NCBI GenBank assembly: GCA_031556525.1
Contig: JAVBSS010000006.1
Location: 29,332-93,331, forward strand
Source: JAVBSN01 sp031556525
GTDB lineage: Bacteria > Bacillota > Clostridia > Lachnospirales > Lachnospiraceae
Length of the DNA stretch: 64,000 nt
Direction of reading: 5' to 3'
The notes beneath the pieces are model-generated. The model searched no databases and had not been told where the DNA came from. It saw nothing but the letters and a program-made list of their open reading frames with translations. A program made the position numbers and the translations under genes. Each line of letters opens with the position of its first letter. Position 1 is the first letter of the stretch. Of this stretch, positions 16,370-24,930 are shown in pieces.

Positions 16370-18061
16370 CTACAGTTTTCCTGCTCGATGTAATAATCTA
16401 TGTTCCTTGCCACTTATTACATCCTTATAAGTCTGAGCTACGATTGGGTTATCGTCTGTAAATCTTATCTGTGACTGTCTATCAACAGCATATATTCCTT
16501 CTTCTCTGCATTTCTTAGTTCTCGGTCCTGCTGGAAGCGGTTGCCCTCCTCCTAGTATACAACCTCGTCTGCATGCCATTACTTCAACAAAGTCATAATG
16601 AGCTTCTCCCGCTTTTATCTTGTCTAGTATTTTGCCTGCATTAGCTAATCCATTTACTACTGCTATCTTAAGATCCCTGTCTCCTAGTTTAACTGTAGCT
16701 TCCTTGATTCCTTCTGTTCCTCTAATACCAGTAAAACTTACTTGAGATATTGTCTGATACTCGTTACCCTCTGATACATGACGTAATACTGCCTCAGTAA
16801 CACCACCTGTAACTCCAAATATGGCAGCTGCTCCTGATGCTATACCAAATGGCATATCTGGTGCTTCTCCTTCTATCTCATTATAATTAATACCCGCTTG
16901 ACGTATCATTCTTATAACTTCTATTGTTGTTAATACCTTATCTGTATCTTGTCTGCCATCAGTCATATTGTCATCACGTAGTATTTCGCCCTTCTTAGCA
17001 GTACATGGCATTATTGATACAACAAAAGTCTTTTTCTTTTCTTTGATATCATCTTGCCAGAAGTAATCTTTAACAACTGCTGAGAACATACCTTGAGGAG
17101 ATCTACAACTAGAAATGTTATCTGCAAACTCAGGATATTTTGTCTCGCAGTATTTTACCCATGCCGGACAACATGATGTAAATAACGGAAGATTCTCACC
17201 TTGCTCTAATCTAGTAATTAATTCTTTGGATTCTTCAACAACTGTTAAATCTGCCCCAAAGTTAGTATCATATATTTTATCAAAGCCCATCATTCTAAGT
17301 GCGGCTACAAGTTTGCCCATAGTATTCTCACCCTTTGGCACATCAAACTTGTCACCTACTGCAATTCTTACTGCTGGTGCAACTTGAGCAACTACTCTTA
17401 CATTAGGATCTGCTATAGCTTCCCATACATCTGTTACATTAGTATGTACAGTTATTGCTCCTGTAGGACATACAACTCTACATTGTCCACATCCTACACA
17501 ATCTGTATCGTTAAGGCACTTATCAAATGCTGGTGTAACTTCCATCTTAGATCCTCTATGAGCAAAATCTAGGGCACCTATACCTTGAATCTCTGCACAA
17601 GTTCTAACACAGTCACCACATAGAATACATTTATTAGGGTCACGTACTATACTTGGCGAACTCATATCAATAGGAACTTCTTTTCTATTGTTAAGGAATC
17701 TTACTGCATGAACGCCAACCTTAAATGCAAGTTGTTGAAGTTCACAGTTACCATTCTTGGTACATACTGTACAATCCCTACAATGTGATGCTAATAACAA
17801 TTCTATAATTAATTTTCTATACTTTCTAATCTTAGCTGAATTAGTCTTGATTATCATTCCTGCTCTTGGTTGCTCTGAACATGATGCGAAGATTCTTCCT
17901 CTATCATCTTCTACAACACACATACGACAAGCTCCATATACTGATAGCTCTGAATGATAACAAAATGTAGGTAGGTCAATGCCAGCCTTTCTAATAACTG
18001 CAAGTATATTTTTCTCGCCTTCTATAGGCACACATCTCGAATCAATAGTCATGTATTCCAC
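16370..18061 (-). CDS. hydA: [FeFe] hydrogenase catalytic subunit (HydA/HndD type)
   Basis: Catalytic subunit of a trimeric cytoplasmic hydrogenase. Domains in order: N-terminal [2Fe-2S] (cysteines in GACRMC), His-ligated [4Fe-4S] (SHCRDCTVCTKNGNC), two-cluster ferredoxin domain (CILCGDC and CVGCGQC), then the H-cluster domain with TSCCPAW near residue 294, MPCTAKKGE near 350 and MACRRGCILGGGQP near 495. The cysteines are all present, but the last motif has RR where PG is usual. It starts at GTG with GGAGG upstream. It is the last gene of hydC-hydB-hydA. A complex with HydB and HydC would couple H2 formation or uptake to NAD(H) and ferredoxin. Confidence 0.95.
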   Translation of the reverse strand: MEYMTIDSRCVPIEGEKNILAVIRKAGIDLPTFCYHSELSVYGACRMCVVEDDRGRIFASCSEQPRAGMIIKTNSAKIRKYRKLIIELLLASHCRDCTVCTKNGNCELQQLAFKVGVHAVRFLNNRKEVPIDMSSPSIVRDPNKCILCGDCVRTCAEIQGIGALDFAHRGSKMEVTPAFDKCLNDTDCVGCGQCRVVCPTGAITVHTNVTDVWEAIADPNVRVVAQVAPAVRIAVGDKFDVPKGENTMGKLVAALRMMGFDKIYDTNFGADLTVVEESKELITRLEQGENLPLFTSCCPAWVKYCETKYPEFADNISSCRSPQGMFSAVVKDYFWQDDIKEKKKTFVVSIMPCTAKKGEILRDDNMTDGRQDTDKVLTTIEVIRMIRQAGINYNEIEGEAPDMPFGIASGAAAIFGVTGGVTEAVLRHVSEGNEYQTISQVSFTGIRGTEGIKEATVKLGDRDLKIAVVNGLANAGKILDKIKAGEAHYDFVEVMACRRGCILGGGQPLPAGPRTKKCREEGIYAVDRQSQIRFTDDNPIVAQTYKDVISGKEHRLLHRAGKL

Positions 18062-18073
18062 TAGCTCTACCTC

Positions 18074-19942
18074 CTAACATTCTATAGTAATTGCACCAAA
18101 TGGGCAGTCTGATTCACAGGCTCCACATTTAATACATTTACTTGTATCTATTGTGTATGGTTTCTTAAGTTCTCCAGTTATTGCTCCTACAGGGCAATTT
18201 CTAGCACATTTCGAACAACCCTTACAGTTCTCAGGTATAATCTTATAGTTTCTAAGTGCTTGACATGTGCCTGTACGACATTTCTTCTCTAAAACGTGCT
18301 CTTCATATTCATCACGGAATAATTTTAATGTGCTTAATACTGGTAGGGCTGCACTCTTTCCTAATCCGCAAAGTGCTGTATCTGTTATTGCTGTTCCTAA
18401 TTCTTCAAGCATATCTAGTTGTTCCATTGTTCCTTTTCCAGATACAATGTCTTCTAATATTTCTAGCATACGTTTTGTACCCTCACGACAAGGTACACAT
18501 TTTCCACAACTCTCATTCTGTGTAAAGTTCATAAAGAATCTAGATACTTCAACCATACAAGTATCTTCATCCATAATAACAAGTCCACCTGAACCTATCA
18601 TTGCTCCCATCTTCTTTAAGGAATCAAAGTCAAGAGGCATATCAAGATGTGTTCCAATCAGACATCCACCTGAAGGTCCTCCAATCTGAACTGCTTTGAA
18701 TTCTTTACCTTCCTTAATTCCACCGCCTATATCGTATACGATTTCTTTAAGAGTTGTTCCCATAGGAACTTCTATAAGTCCTGTATTGTTAATACTTCCT
18801 GTTACTGCAAATGCTTTGGTTCCTGGACTTCCCTGCGTACCAATACCCTTATACCAATCAGCACCATTTGTAATAATCATTGGAACGTTTGCATAAGTCT
18901 CAACATTATTAAGTACTGTTGGTTTTCCAAATAAACCTTGTTCAACTGTACGAGGTGGTTTAGTTCTAGGCATACCTCTCTCACCTTCAATAGATGCCGT
19001 AAGAGCACTACCTTCACCACATACAAAAGCTCCAGCGCCCCTATTAATGTGAAGTTTGAAGCTATATCCTGAACCTAATATATTATCACCTAATATACCT
19101 AATTCTTCTGCTTGAGCTATAGCAAGTTTTAATCTACTTATCGCTAAAGGATATTCTGCACGTACATATATATATCCTTCTCCTGCACCTACTGCATAAC
19201 CTGCTATTATCATGCCTTCTATCATCTTATGAGGATCACCCTCCATAACGCTTCTATCCATAAATGCGCCTGGATCACCTTCATCACCGTTACATACAAT
19301 GTAACGTGTCTTCTCTTCTTGTCTAGCTACTTGTTTCCACTTGTAGCCTGTCTGGAAGCCTCCGCCTCCCCTTCCACGAAGATTAGACTCTAGTATCTCA
19401 TCTACTATACTAGCTGGTGTCATATCAAATAAAGCCTTCTCTAAGGCTTCATATCCACCTACTGCAAGGTATTCATTTATATGTTCTGAATCTATATGTC
19501 CACAATTCTTAAGTACTAATCTAGTCTGCTTTGCATAGAAAGGAATCTCTTCTTGAGCCTTATATTTAACTCCGTCTATCTCATATAAAAGTCTCTCAAC
19601 TGGTTGACCACCTAATATTGTTGTGTTATATATTTCTTCACAATCTGCCTCTGTAACCTTTATGTATAAATAGTTATATGGCTCTATTCTAACCAAAGGT
19701 CCCATCTCGCAAAAACCATGACAACCGCTCTTTTTAACACCTATATGTGCAATCTCACTTCCAAACTCAACAGATACATTATCATTATTTCCAGTTAGTT
19801 CACACATCTTCTCATATATTTTTGCTGAACCACCTGCAAGACATCCTGTTCCTGCACAAATAAGGATTCTACATTCTTGATTCTTAATAGTCTCTACTGC
19901 CGACTTGCGAAGGGCAGTTAACTCTTCTCTTGATGTTAACAT
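18074..19942 (-). CDS. hydB: Hydrogenase NuoF-like flavoprotein subunit (HydB/HndC type)
   Basis: It carries the NADH and FMN site of the trimeric hydrogenase. In order: an N-terminal thioredoxin-like [2Fe-2S] domain (CAGTGCLAGG, later GCHGFCEMGP), the NuoF core with the glycine-rich LRGRGGGGFQTGYKW near residue 190 and CNGDEGDPGAF, the SLBB region, the [4Fe-4S] motif CGKCVPCREG near 484, and two C-terminal ferredoxin clusters (CKGCSKCARNCP and CIKCGACESDCP). 622 residues is usual. Its ATG overlaps the hydC stop by 7 bases (ATGTTAA), so translation is probably coupled. Confidence 0.95.
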   Translation of the reverse strand: MLTSREELTALRKSAVETIKNQECRILICAGTGCLAGGSAKIYEKMCELTGNNDNVSVEFGSEIAHIGVKKSGCHGFCEMGPLVRIEPYNYLYIKVTEADCEEIYNTTILGGQPVERLLYEIDGVKYKAQEEIPFYAKQTRLVLKNCGHIDSEHINEYLAVGGYEALEKALFDMTPASIVDEILESNLRGRGGGGFQTGYKWKQVARQEEKTRYIVCNGDEGDPGAFMDRSVMEGDPHKMIEGMIIAGYAVGAGEGYIYVRAEYPLAISRLKLAIAQAEELGILGDNILGSGYSFKLHINRGAGAFVCGEGSALTASIEGERGMPRTKPPRTVEQGLFGKPTVLNNVETYANVPMIITNGADWYKGIGTQGSPGTKAFAVTGSINNTGLIEVPMGTTLKEIVYDIGGGIKEGKEFKAVQIGGPSGGCLIGTHLDMPLDFDSLKKMGAMIGSGGLVIMDEDTCMVEVSRFFMNFTQNESCGKCVPCREGTKRMLEILEDIVSGKGTMEQLDMLEELGTAITDTALCGLGKSAALPVLSTLKLFRDEYEEHVLEKKCRTGTCQALRNYKIIPENCKGCSKCARNCPVGAITGELKKPYTIDTSKCIKCGACESDCPFGAITIEC

Positions 19943-20421
19943 TCATTCTCCCCCTCTCTTAAACTCTTAATTAACTCTGTAACCTTTTCTGGAGTCATTG
20001 AAGGGTGTACTTCATCATTTACAGTAAGTACTGGCGCTAGTCCGCAAGCACCTAAACATGATACTGTCTCAACTGTAAATAGCATATCTTCTGTAGTATT
20101 CTTATCTTTTGATAAACCTAATTCTTTATTAAGTCTCTCAAGTATAGACATAGATTTTCTAACATGACATGCTGTTCCATCACAAACTCTTATAATATAC
20201 TTTCCTTTCTTTTCAAAAGAAAAATTCTCATAAAATGTTGCAACACTATAAGCTTTTGCTTCAGTAATATTAAGTTTACTAGCTATATATGTAAGCAACT
20301 GGGGCGGTAAATACCTATATTCTGTCTGAACATCTTGAATAATAGGTATAAGCCATCTTGGCTCTGTACCATATAAAGCAATAATCTCATCTGCTTTATC
20401 ATAATATGTTTTGTCAAGCAT
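19936..20421 (-). CDS. hydC: Hydrogenase NuoE-like [2Fe-2S] subunit (HydC/HndA type)
   Basis: 161 residues, the NuoE/thioredoxin-like subunit of the trimeric hydrogenase. The four [2Fe-2S] cysteines are in VCDGTACHVRKS near residue 79 and SCLGACGLAP near 124. The N-terminal helical part (RWLIPIIQDVQTEYRYLPPQ) is typical. The start at 20421 has AAGGAGG upstream and lies within the last codons of the GGDEF gene: the 8-base overlap suggests one transcript and coupled translation. Confidence 0.95.
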   Translation of the reverse strand: MLDKTYYDKADEIIALYGTEPRWLIPIIQDVQTEYRYLPPQLLTYIASKLNITEAKAYSVATFYENFSFEKKGKYIIRVCDGTACHVRKSMSILERLNKELGLSKDKNTTEDMLFTVETVSCLGACGLAPVLTVNDEVHPSMTPEKVTELIKSLREGENEC

Positions 20422-22135
20422 AATTTTCCTCCTTAGCATTTGCTTTTATCTCTTTTTTATTTTCATACATTTTACTATCTGCTTCTTTTTCAAGATTTGA
20501 TATATTTTCTGCATTGATAATCTCACAATAGGCTACACCTTGAGCTATAGAAATCTTAAACGGATATTCTTCACTATCATTACATTCTCTAAGTAATTCA
20601 TTAAATCTATCAAGCGACTGACTATATTTATTCTCAGGAGCTTCACCATATATTAATACAACAAATTCATCTCCACCGATTCTATATACACTACCAACCT
20701 TACCAAAGGAGTTATCAATAATTTTGCCACATACTTTTATTAAATCATCTCCTGATGTATGTCCCCATTTATCATTAGTAATCTTAAGATCGTTAATATC
20801 TAATACCACCATTCCTAATTTGCTATCATCTGATTTTTCTGTAATATTATTTACTTTCTCAATATATGCAGTTCTATTTCCGAGTTCGGTTAAACCATCT
20901 TGATAAGCCAGTTTACTTATAAGTTCAGCTCTTGCACCTTGCTTCATCAATTGAATCATTCTGTATATATTTCCTGTTCCTAGACAAATAATACAAAGGA
21001 GTAATCCTACCCTTATTACAAAGGCTCTATCCAGTACATCTTTAGATAAATATCTTATAAATTCAATAAATACAGCAATTGCTAATATTACTATACCTAT
21101 CTGCTGAAATATTATTGAAATGTCTATTCCATTTATATTTTTTCTATATTTTATAGCCTGTTTAACTATAGAAATTACTAGTATTATACTAGCAAAACCA
21201 TAAGTTATAATTGCTCCATTCAATGTTTGATGGTAATCCCATAGATTACACAATTGAAATATTGTAGCTATTATTATATATCCTAGATTCAATCCACATA
21301 AAATCTTTACAAACTTGTTTCTAAAGGTTTTATAATTGGAATCCATATATAAAAACAATGGAATTCCACCAGCTACTAGCATCATATTATCAATAACTTG
21401 AATCTGTCTTAAATTATTAGAGAATAGTTGAAATATATTTGTTTCAAGCATGCACCATATAGAACAACAGATAGAAAATAATCCTAAGTATAATATACTA
21501 TAATCTCTCTTCTTAACATTCCAATTAACAACCATATTAGCTATTAAATATAAAACACCTACAAACAGCATGAATATACTTATCAAAAGACCTATTGATT
21601 TGGAACCTATTATATGTATAACTATACTATCTTTACTTCCTAAGTAAGCATTATCTATCTTCACCCTGCCATCTTCATACGCCATGGTAATTACTATCTC
21701 TACTTCCTTACCTGCATCTTCTTCATAAATATTTACAACATTCCATCTTGTACCCGGAGAATGATTATAAAATGGTGCATTAGTTATATCTGTTGTATAT
21801 ACTTGTTCATCATCAATATATACTGAAACAAATGCATTTTTACTTCTAAATACTAATCCTTGATCACGATCAATATTGTTTGGAATTGTATAAAATATAC
21901 TTAACGTATCATCCGTTCCTCTAATCTCAGAAAAATCTACTACTTCTCCTTGATTATCAACTATGCTATCTGTTACATCAACATACCCCTCTAGTCCATA
22001 AGAATCTTCTTTCTTGTCTCTTAATAGGATATTTCCTATAAGCAGAATAACCATTACAAATACCACTATAAGATACATTAACAATGTTATTTTTCTATAA
22101 TTTAATTTATCCTTCTTAAAGTTTTTATATTGCAT
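20414..22135 (-). CDS. Membrane diguanylate cyclase (7TM region plus GGDEF)
   Basis: An N-terminal membrane anchor is followed by about 150 extracytoplasmic residues. About seven further membrane segments (roughly residues 175-390) and a C-terminal GGDEF domain come next. The catalytic loop is intact, YRIGGDEFVVLI near residue 487, and LAYQDGLTELGNR starts the domain. No EAL or HD-GYP domain is present, so it should make c-di-GMP in response to an external or membrane signal. The layout resembles 7TMR-DISM receptors. It is the first gene of the hydrogenase run and overlaps hydC by 8 bases, which places hydrogenase expression and this receptor on one transcript. Confidence 0.9.
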   Translation of the reverse strand: MQYKNFKKDKLNYRKITLLMYLIVVFVMVILLIGNILLRDKKEDSYGLEGYVDVTDSIVDNQGEVVDFSEIRGTDDTLSIFYTIPNNIDRDQGLVFRSKNAFVSVYIDDEQVYTTDITNAPFYNHSPGTRWNVVNIYEEDAGKEVEIVITMAYEDGRVKIDNAYLGSKDSIVIHIIGSKSIGLLISIFMLFVGVLYLIANMVVNWNVKKRDYSILYLGLFSICCSIWCMLETNIFQLFSNNLRQIQVIDNMMLVAGGIPLFLYMDSNYKTFRNKFVKILCGLNLGYIIIATIFQLCNLWDYHQTLNGAIITYGFASIILVISIVKQAIKYRKNINGIDISIIFQQIGIVILAIAVFIEFIRYLSKDVLDRAFVIRVGLLLCIICLGTGNIYRMIQLMKQGARAELISKLAYQDGLTELGNRTAYIEKVNNITEKSDDSKLGMVVLDINDLKITNDKWGHTSGDDLIKVCGKIIDNSFGKVGSVYRIGGDEFVVLIYGEAPENKYSQSLDRFNELLRECNDSEEYPFKISIAQGVAYCEIINAENISNLEKEADSKMYENKKEIKANAKEENYA

Positions 22136-22251
22136 TTTTCACCCTCGATATACTTTTCCTAATAATTCTATTATATTCATATTTGCAAATTATACAAGCA
22201 AGTTAGCCTTATATTTATATTAATTCTTATATATATTATAGCTTTCATGAT

Positions 22252-22279
22252 TTGACAAACATTTACACCTTAATACTAT
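22252..22279 (+). promoter_or_regulatory. Promoter of the DUF4474 gene
   Basis: TTGACA at 22252 and TACTAT at 22274 are spaced by 16 bp and lie 42 bp before the ATG at 22321, which has AAAGGAA upstream. It is in the divergent region shared with the GGDEF gene. Confidence 0.55.
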
Positions 22280-22320
22280 TTTTGCATAAAATAAATTAAG
22301 GACGTGAAAGGAATATAATT

Positions 22321-23229
22321 ATGTATTTTATATTTGGTTTTCTAATTTTTATATTAGGCTTATTAAGCATTATCATGTTCTTTAAAAGGCGAAGAATTAT
22401 ATGTAAAATATGTTGTATGTCTGTTGCTGCAAAATGTAAGTTGTTAAATGAATTAGTAGAACCTCTAGGATATAGTTACAATTCACACTGGGACATTTTC
22501 TCTACTACATTAGACGCATGGCAAAAAGATTTTGGATATACAACCTTTTATGATAAGGCAGCGGCATTTTTTTCAATGGTATTTGATGCTGAACCAATAT
22601 ATTTTGATTATGACAATAAAACATGGTTATTAGAATTTTGGAAAGGTCAATATGGCATTAACACAGGAGGCGAAATAGGTATATATCATGCTGATGATAT
22701 TATTCCAACCAGAGATTTATCCAAAACTATTTTCTATGGCGCTGACCCTGAAGAAATGCTTGATTTTTCTTTTCATATATATGGCCATAACGAACAACTT
22801 GCTTTTGTTCGTGATAGACATTGGTGGTTAACTAGCTTTTGCATGGGATTATTTTCTAACCCAAAAGATATAATAATGGATATATCTATAACCTTTCCTG
22901 ATTACGAAATGATGAGTGCATTTGTTGATGCTTTAATCAATAGAGGTTACAAAAAATGTGGCATTACTATATGCGGCCTTCGTGTTAATTTTACATTTAT
23001 AACTTCTCATAGTTCAAAAAGCAATTGCTTCAGGCGCATATTATCTAGTTATTCTCAATTTAAAAATAGAATATTTTGCAAACTATTTTTAATGATAACT
23101 AATCCATTTTGCTCTTCTCTAGATAGATTATTATATTTATACTATTTCTTACCATTTGCCTTTCGTAATTCTCTTAGAATGCATAGATTTAAAAAGAGAA
23201 AAAAATATCGAAGAACATGTTCTAGATAA
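22321..23229 (+). CDS. DUF4474 domain protein with N-terminal membrane segment
   Basis: 302 residues. One membrane helix at the N-terminus (MYFIFGFLIFILGLLSIIMF) leads to a domain rich in aromatic residues: YNSHWDIFSTTLDAWQKDFG, then YDKAAAFFSMVFDAEPIYFD, and WLLEFWKGQYGINTGGEIG. This pattern is the DUF4474 family of Clostridia. Its function is unknown. The C-terminal third is basic and may be surface-associated or membrane-bound (LYLYYFLPFAF). Neighbours give no clue. Confidence 0.75.
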   Translation: MYFIFGFLIFILGLLSIIMFFKRRRIICKICCMSVAAKCKLLNELVEPLGYSYNSHWDIFSTTLDAWQKDFGYTTFYDKAAAFFSMVFDAEPIYFDYDNKTWLLEFWKGQYGINTGGEIGIYHADDIIPTRDLSKTIFYGADPEEMLDFSFHIYGHNEQLAFVRDRHWWLTSFCMGLFSNPKDIIMDISITFPDYEMMSAFVDALINRGYKKCGITICGLRVNFTFITSHSSKSNCFRRILSSYSQFKNRIFCKLFLMITNPFCSSLDRLLYLYYFLPFAFRNSLRMHRFKKRKKYRRTCSR

Positions 23230-23315
23230 TATTGTATTAAAATATTTAATATTAATGAATAGTCCCTCTATTATAAGAGAAAATAACTATATTATTATAA
23301 TTGGAGGACATATTT

Positions 23316-23624
23316 ATGAATGAAGACAATAATCATTTAAAAGCTCTTCCTTTACAAGCATTAGACAATATTCCTACAGCTAAAGCTGATGCTAAGGAAA
23401 TAGTTGCTCTTGTAAAAGAAAGCGGTAGGGTTACAGGTTACAAATTATCAGATGGAAATATTGTTGATAAGGTAGATGGTGTTGCACTTGCAAAACAAGG
23501 TGAAATTAAAGATGTTGGTATCGCCCACAGAAAAGATGAGGAATATCTTAAATCTATACCTGACGGCACAGAAAACAATAACCTTGGCAATCTTCCATCA
23601 ATATCAATGAAAAAAGATTATTAA
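23316..23624 (+). CDS. DUF3892-like small protein
   Basis: 102 residues with ALDNIPTAKADAKEIVALVK, then GRVTGYKLSDGNIVDKVDGV, a short beta-rich module seen in DUF3892-type proteins of Clostridia. Function unknown. I start it at the ATG at 23316, where GGAGGACATATTT precedes; an upstream TTG would coincide with that ribosome binding site. It is monocistronic, with a strong terminator 6 bp after the stop. Confidence 0.65.
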   Translation: MNEDNNHLKALPLQALDNIPTAKADAKEIVALVKESGRVTGYKLSDGNIVDKVDGVALAKQGEIKDVGIAHRKDEEYLKSIPDGTENNNLGNLPSISMKKDY

Positions 23625-23629
23625 TACTA

Positions 23630-23656
23630 AAAGGAGCTGTTCGCCAGCTCCTTTTC
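23630..23656 (+). terminator. Rho-independent terminator of the DUF3892-like gene
   Basis: AAAGGAGCTG pairs with CAGCTCCTTT around a 5-nt loop TTCGC, followed by TTCC. It is the only strong hairpin before the next gene. Confidence 0.85.
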
Positions 23657-23758
23657 CATTTATATCATACCATACTTAGAGACTTTTTTCTAGTCTTGAA
23701 TAGTATTTACCTCTATAGTAAATTAATAATTATTATATAATATTATAGGGGTGGTCTA

Positions 23759-24355
23759 GTGAATTATAAAATTGAAGATTTATATGTTCTAGTAAAAATG
23801 TTATCTGAAAAATACACAGGAAAATCCAGTACATCTATTACTTATGAGGTAGCCCAGCAGTTAATGGGTGCTATTATTTACTGTATAAACGAATATAATA
23901 ATTCAAGTCATACTAGTAATAAGTCTGAACTTATAGACCAATCTATACAAACCTCTGCTAGAGAGGCTTATGATATTGGTTATAATATGGTTATAGATAA
24001 GATTAAAGATGCTCATAATATATATAATAATCTGATACTTGATTTTAATCATTATGATAATGTTGCCTATAAAGAAACTATAGTAGATGGAATTCCTGAA
24101 TTTTTCAAATGGTATGACCCAAAACTTAATCCACAAAACAATATTATTTTGTATGATTATCCTATCTTGACGGATCTACATCATTTACAAGGTATTGACT
24201 TAATGTATGAATATCTAAAATGTATTGAGTCAGAACAATCGTTACTTAAACAGTATTCTACGGAATATATTAAAGATAGATTAAACGAATATCACCATGA
24301 TTATGAAAATTTGTATATTAACATTTCAGAAATTGCACTTAGCCAAAGGGGGTAA
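23759..24355 (+). CDS. DUF6179-like protein
   Basis: 198 residues, soluble, mainly helical, with no catalytic motif that I can identify. Features are SEKYTGKSSTSITYEVAQQL near the start and PEFFKWYDPKLNPQNNIILY followed by DYPI in the second half. These resemble DUF6179, a family of Lachnospiraceae. The start is GTG with AGGGGTGG upstream. The next gene begins 5 bp after its stop, and the pair seems to travel together, so they likely act as one unit of unknown role. Confidence 0.55.
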   Translation: MNYKIEDLYVLVKMLSEKYTGKSSTSITYEVAQQLMGAIIYCINEYNNSSHTSNKSELIDQSIQTSAREAYDIGYNMVIDKIKDAHNIYNNLILDFNHYDNVAYKETIVDGIPEFFKWYDPKLNPQNNIILYDYPILTDLHHLQGIDLMYEYLKCIESEQSLLKQYSTEYIKDRLNEYHHDYENLYINISEIALSQRG

Positions 24356-24360
24356 TATTT

Positions 24361-24921
24361 ATGGATAATATGTTTGAACTTATAATGCTTGAAAATCAAA
24401 AACACGAACTTCAAACTGTTCTTGAATGTAATACCAAAACAGCTAGATTCGGGTTAGTTTTATCTGAAGAAGAGGCTAAAGAGTTAACCATAGTTAAGAA
24501 GCAGACTTTAAAGGATGAAAGACGAGTTGAATTTGGTAATAGTATATTGCCTGAACTAATATATGCATTTTGTGATTCTCAATATATTACTCAAGATAAT
24601 TATGTTGCTACCATTGCTGAATTACAAGAAATCTTCTATATGTTTAAAAATGAATCTATGGATGATTTAACAGACATTGAATTACTTGAATTTATGAGAA
24701 AGCAATTTGAAGAAATATGCTTTGGCGATCTAGACTACTTAAAAACCACCTGTCTAGAAAGATATACCAGAGCTATTCGCTCTGGCTATCAAACTTTATC
24801 TCAAAAAAGATTACACGATGAATATTTTACTGCCGATAGAGATAATGAGTATTCTACATTTTCCGAAGAAACTCGTTGGGAATATGATTTATATATGTCC
24901 AGTCTAGAGGATACTTATTAG
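24361..24921 (+). CDS. DUF6323-like protein
   Basis: 186 residues, acidic and helical. The N-terminal half has LECNTKTARFGLVLSEEEAK and RRVEFGNSILPELIYAFCDS, which I recall from DUF6323 proteins encoded next to DUF6179. No enzyme motif is visible. GGGGG lies 8 bases before the ATG. It ends nine bases from the stop of the convergent SulP gene. Confidence 0.55.
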   Translation: MDNMFELIMLENQKHELQTVLECNTKTARFGLVLSEEEAKELTIVKKQTLKDERRVEFGNSILPELIYAFCDSQYITQDNYVATIAELQEIFYMFKNESMDDLTDIELLEFMRKQFEEICFGDLDYLKTTCLERYTRAIRSGYQTLSQKRLHDEYFTADRDNEYSTFSEETRWEYDLYMSSLEDTY

Positions 24922-24930
24922 TATTTCTAT

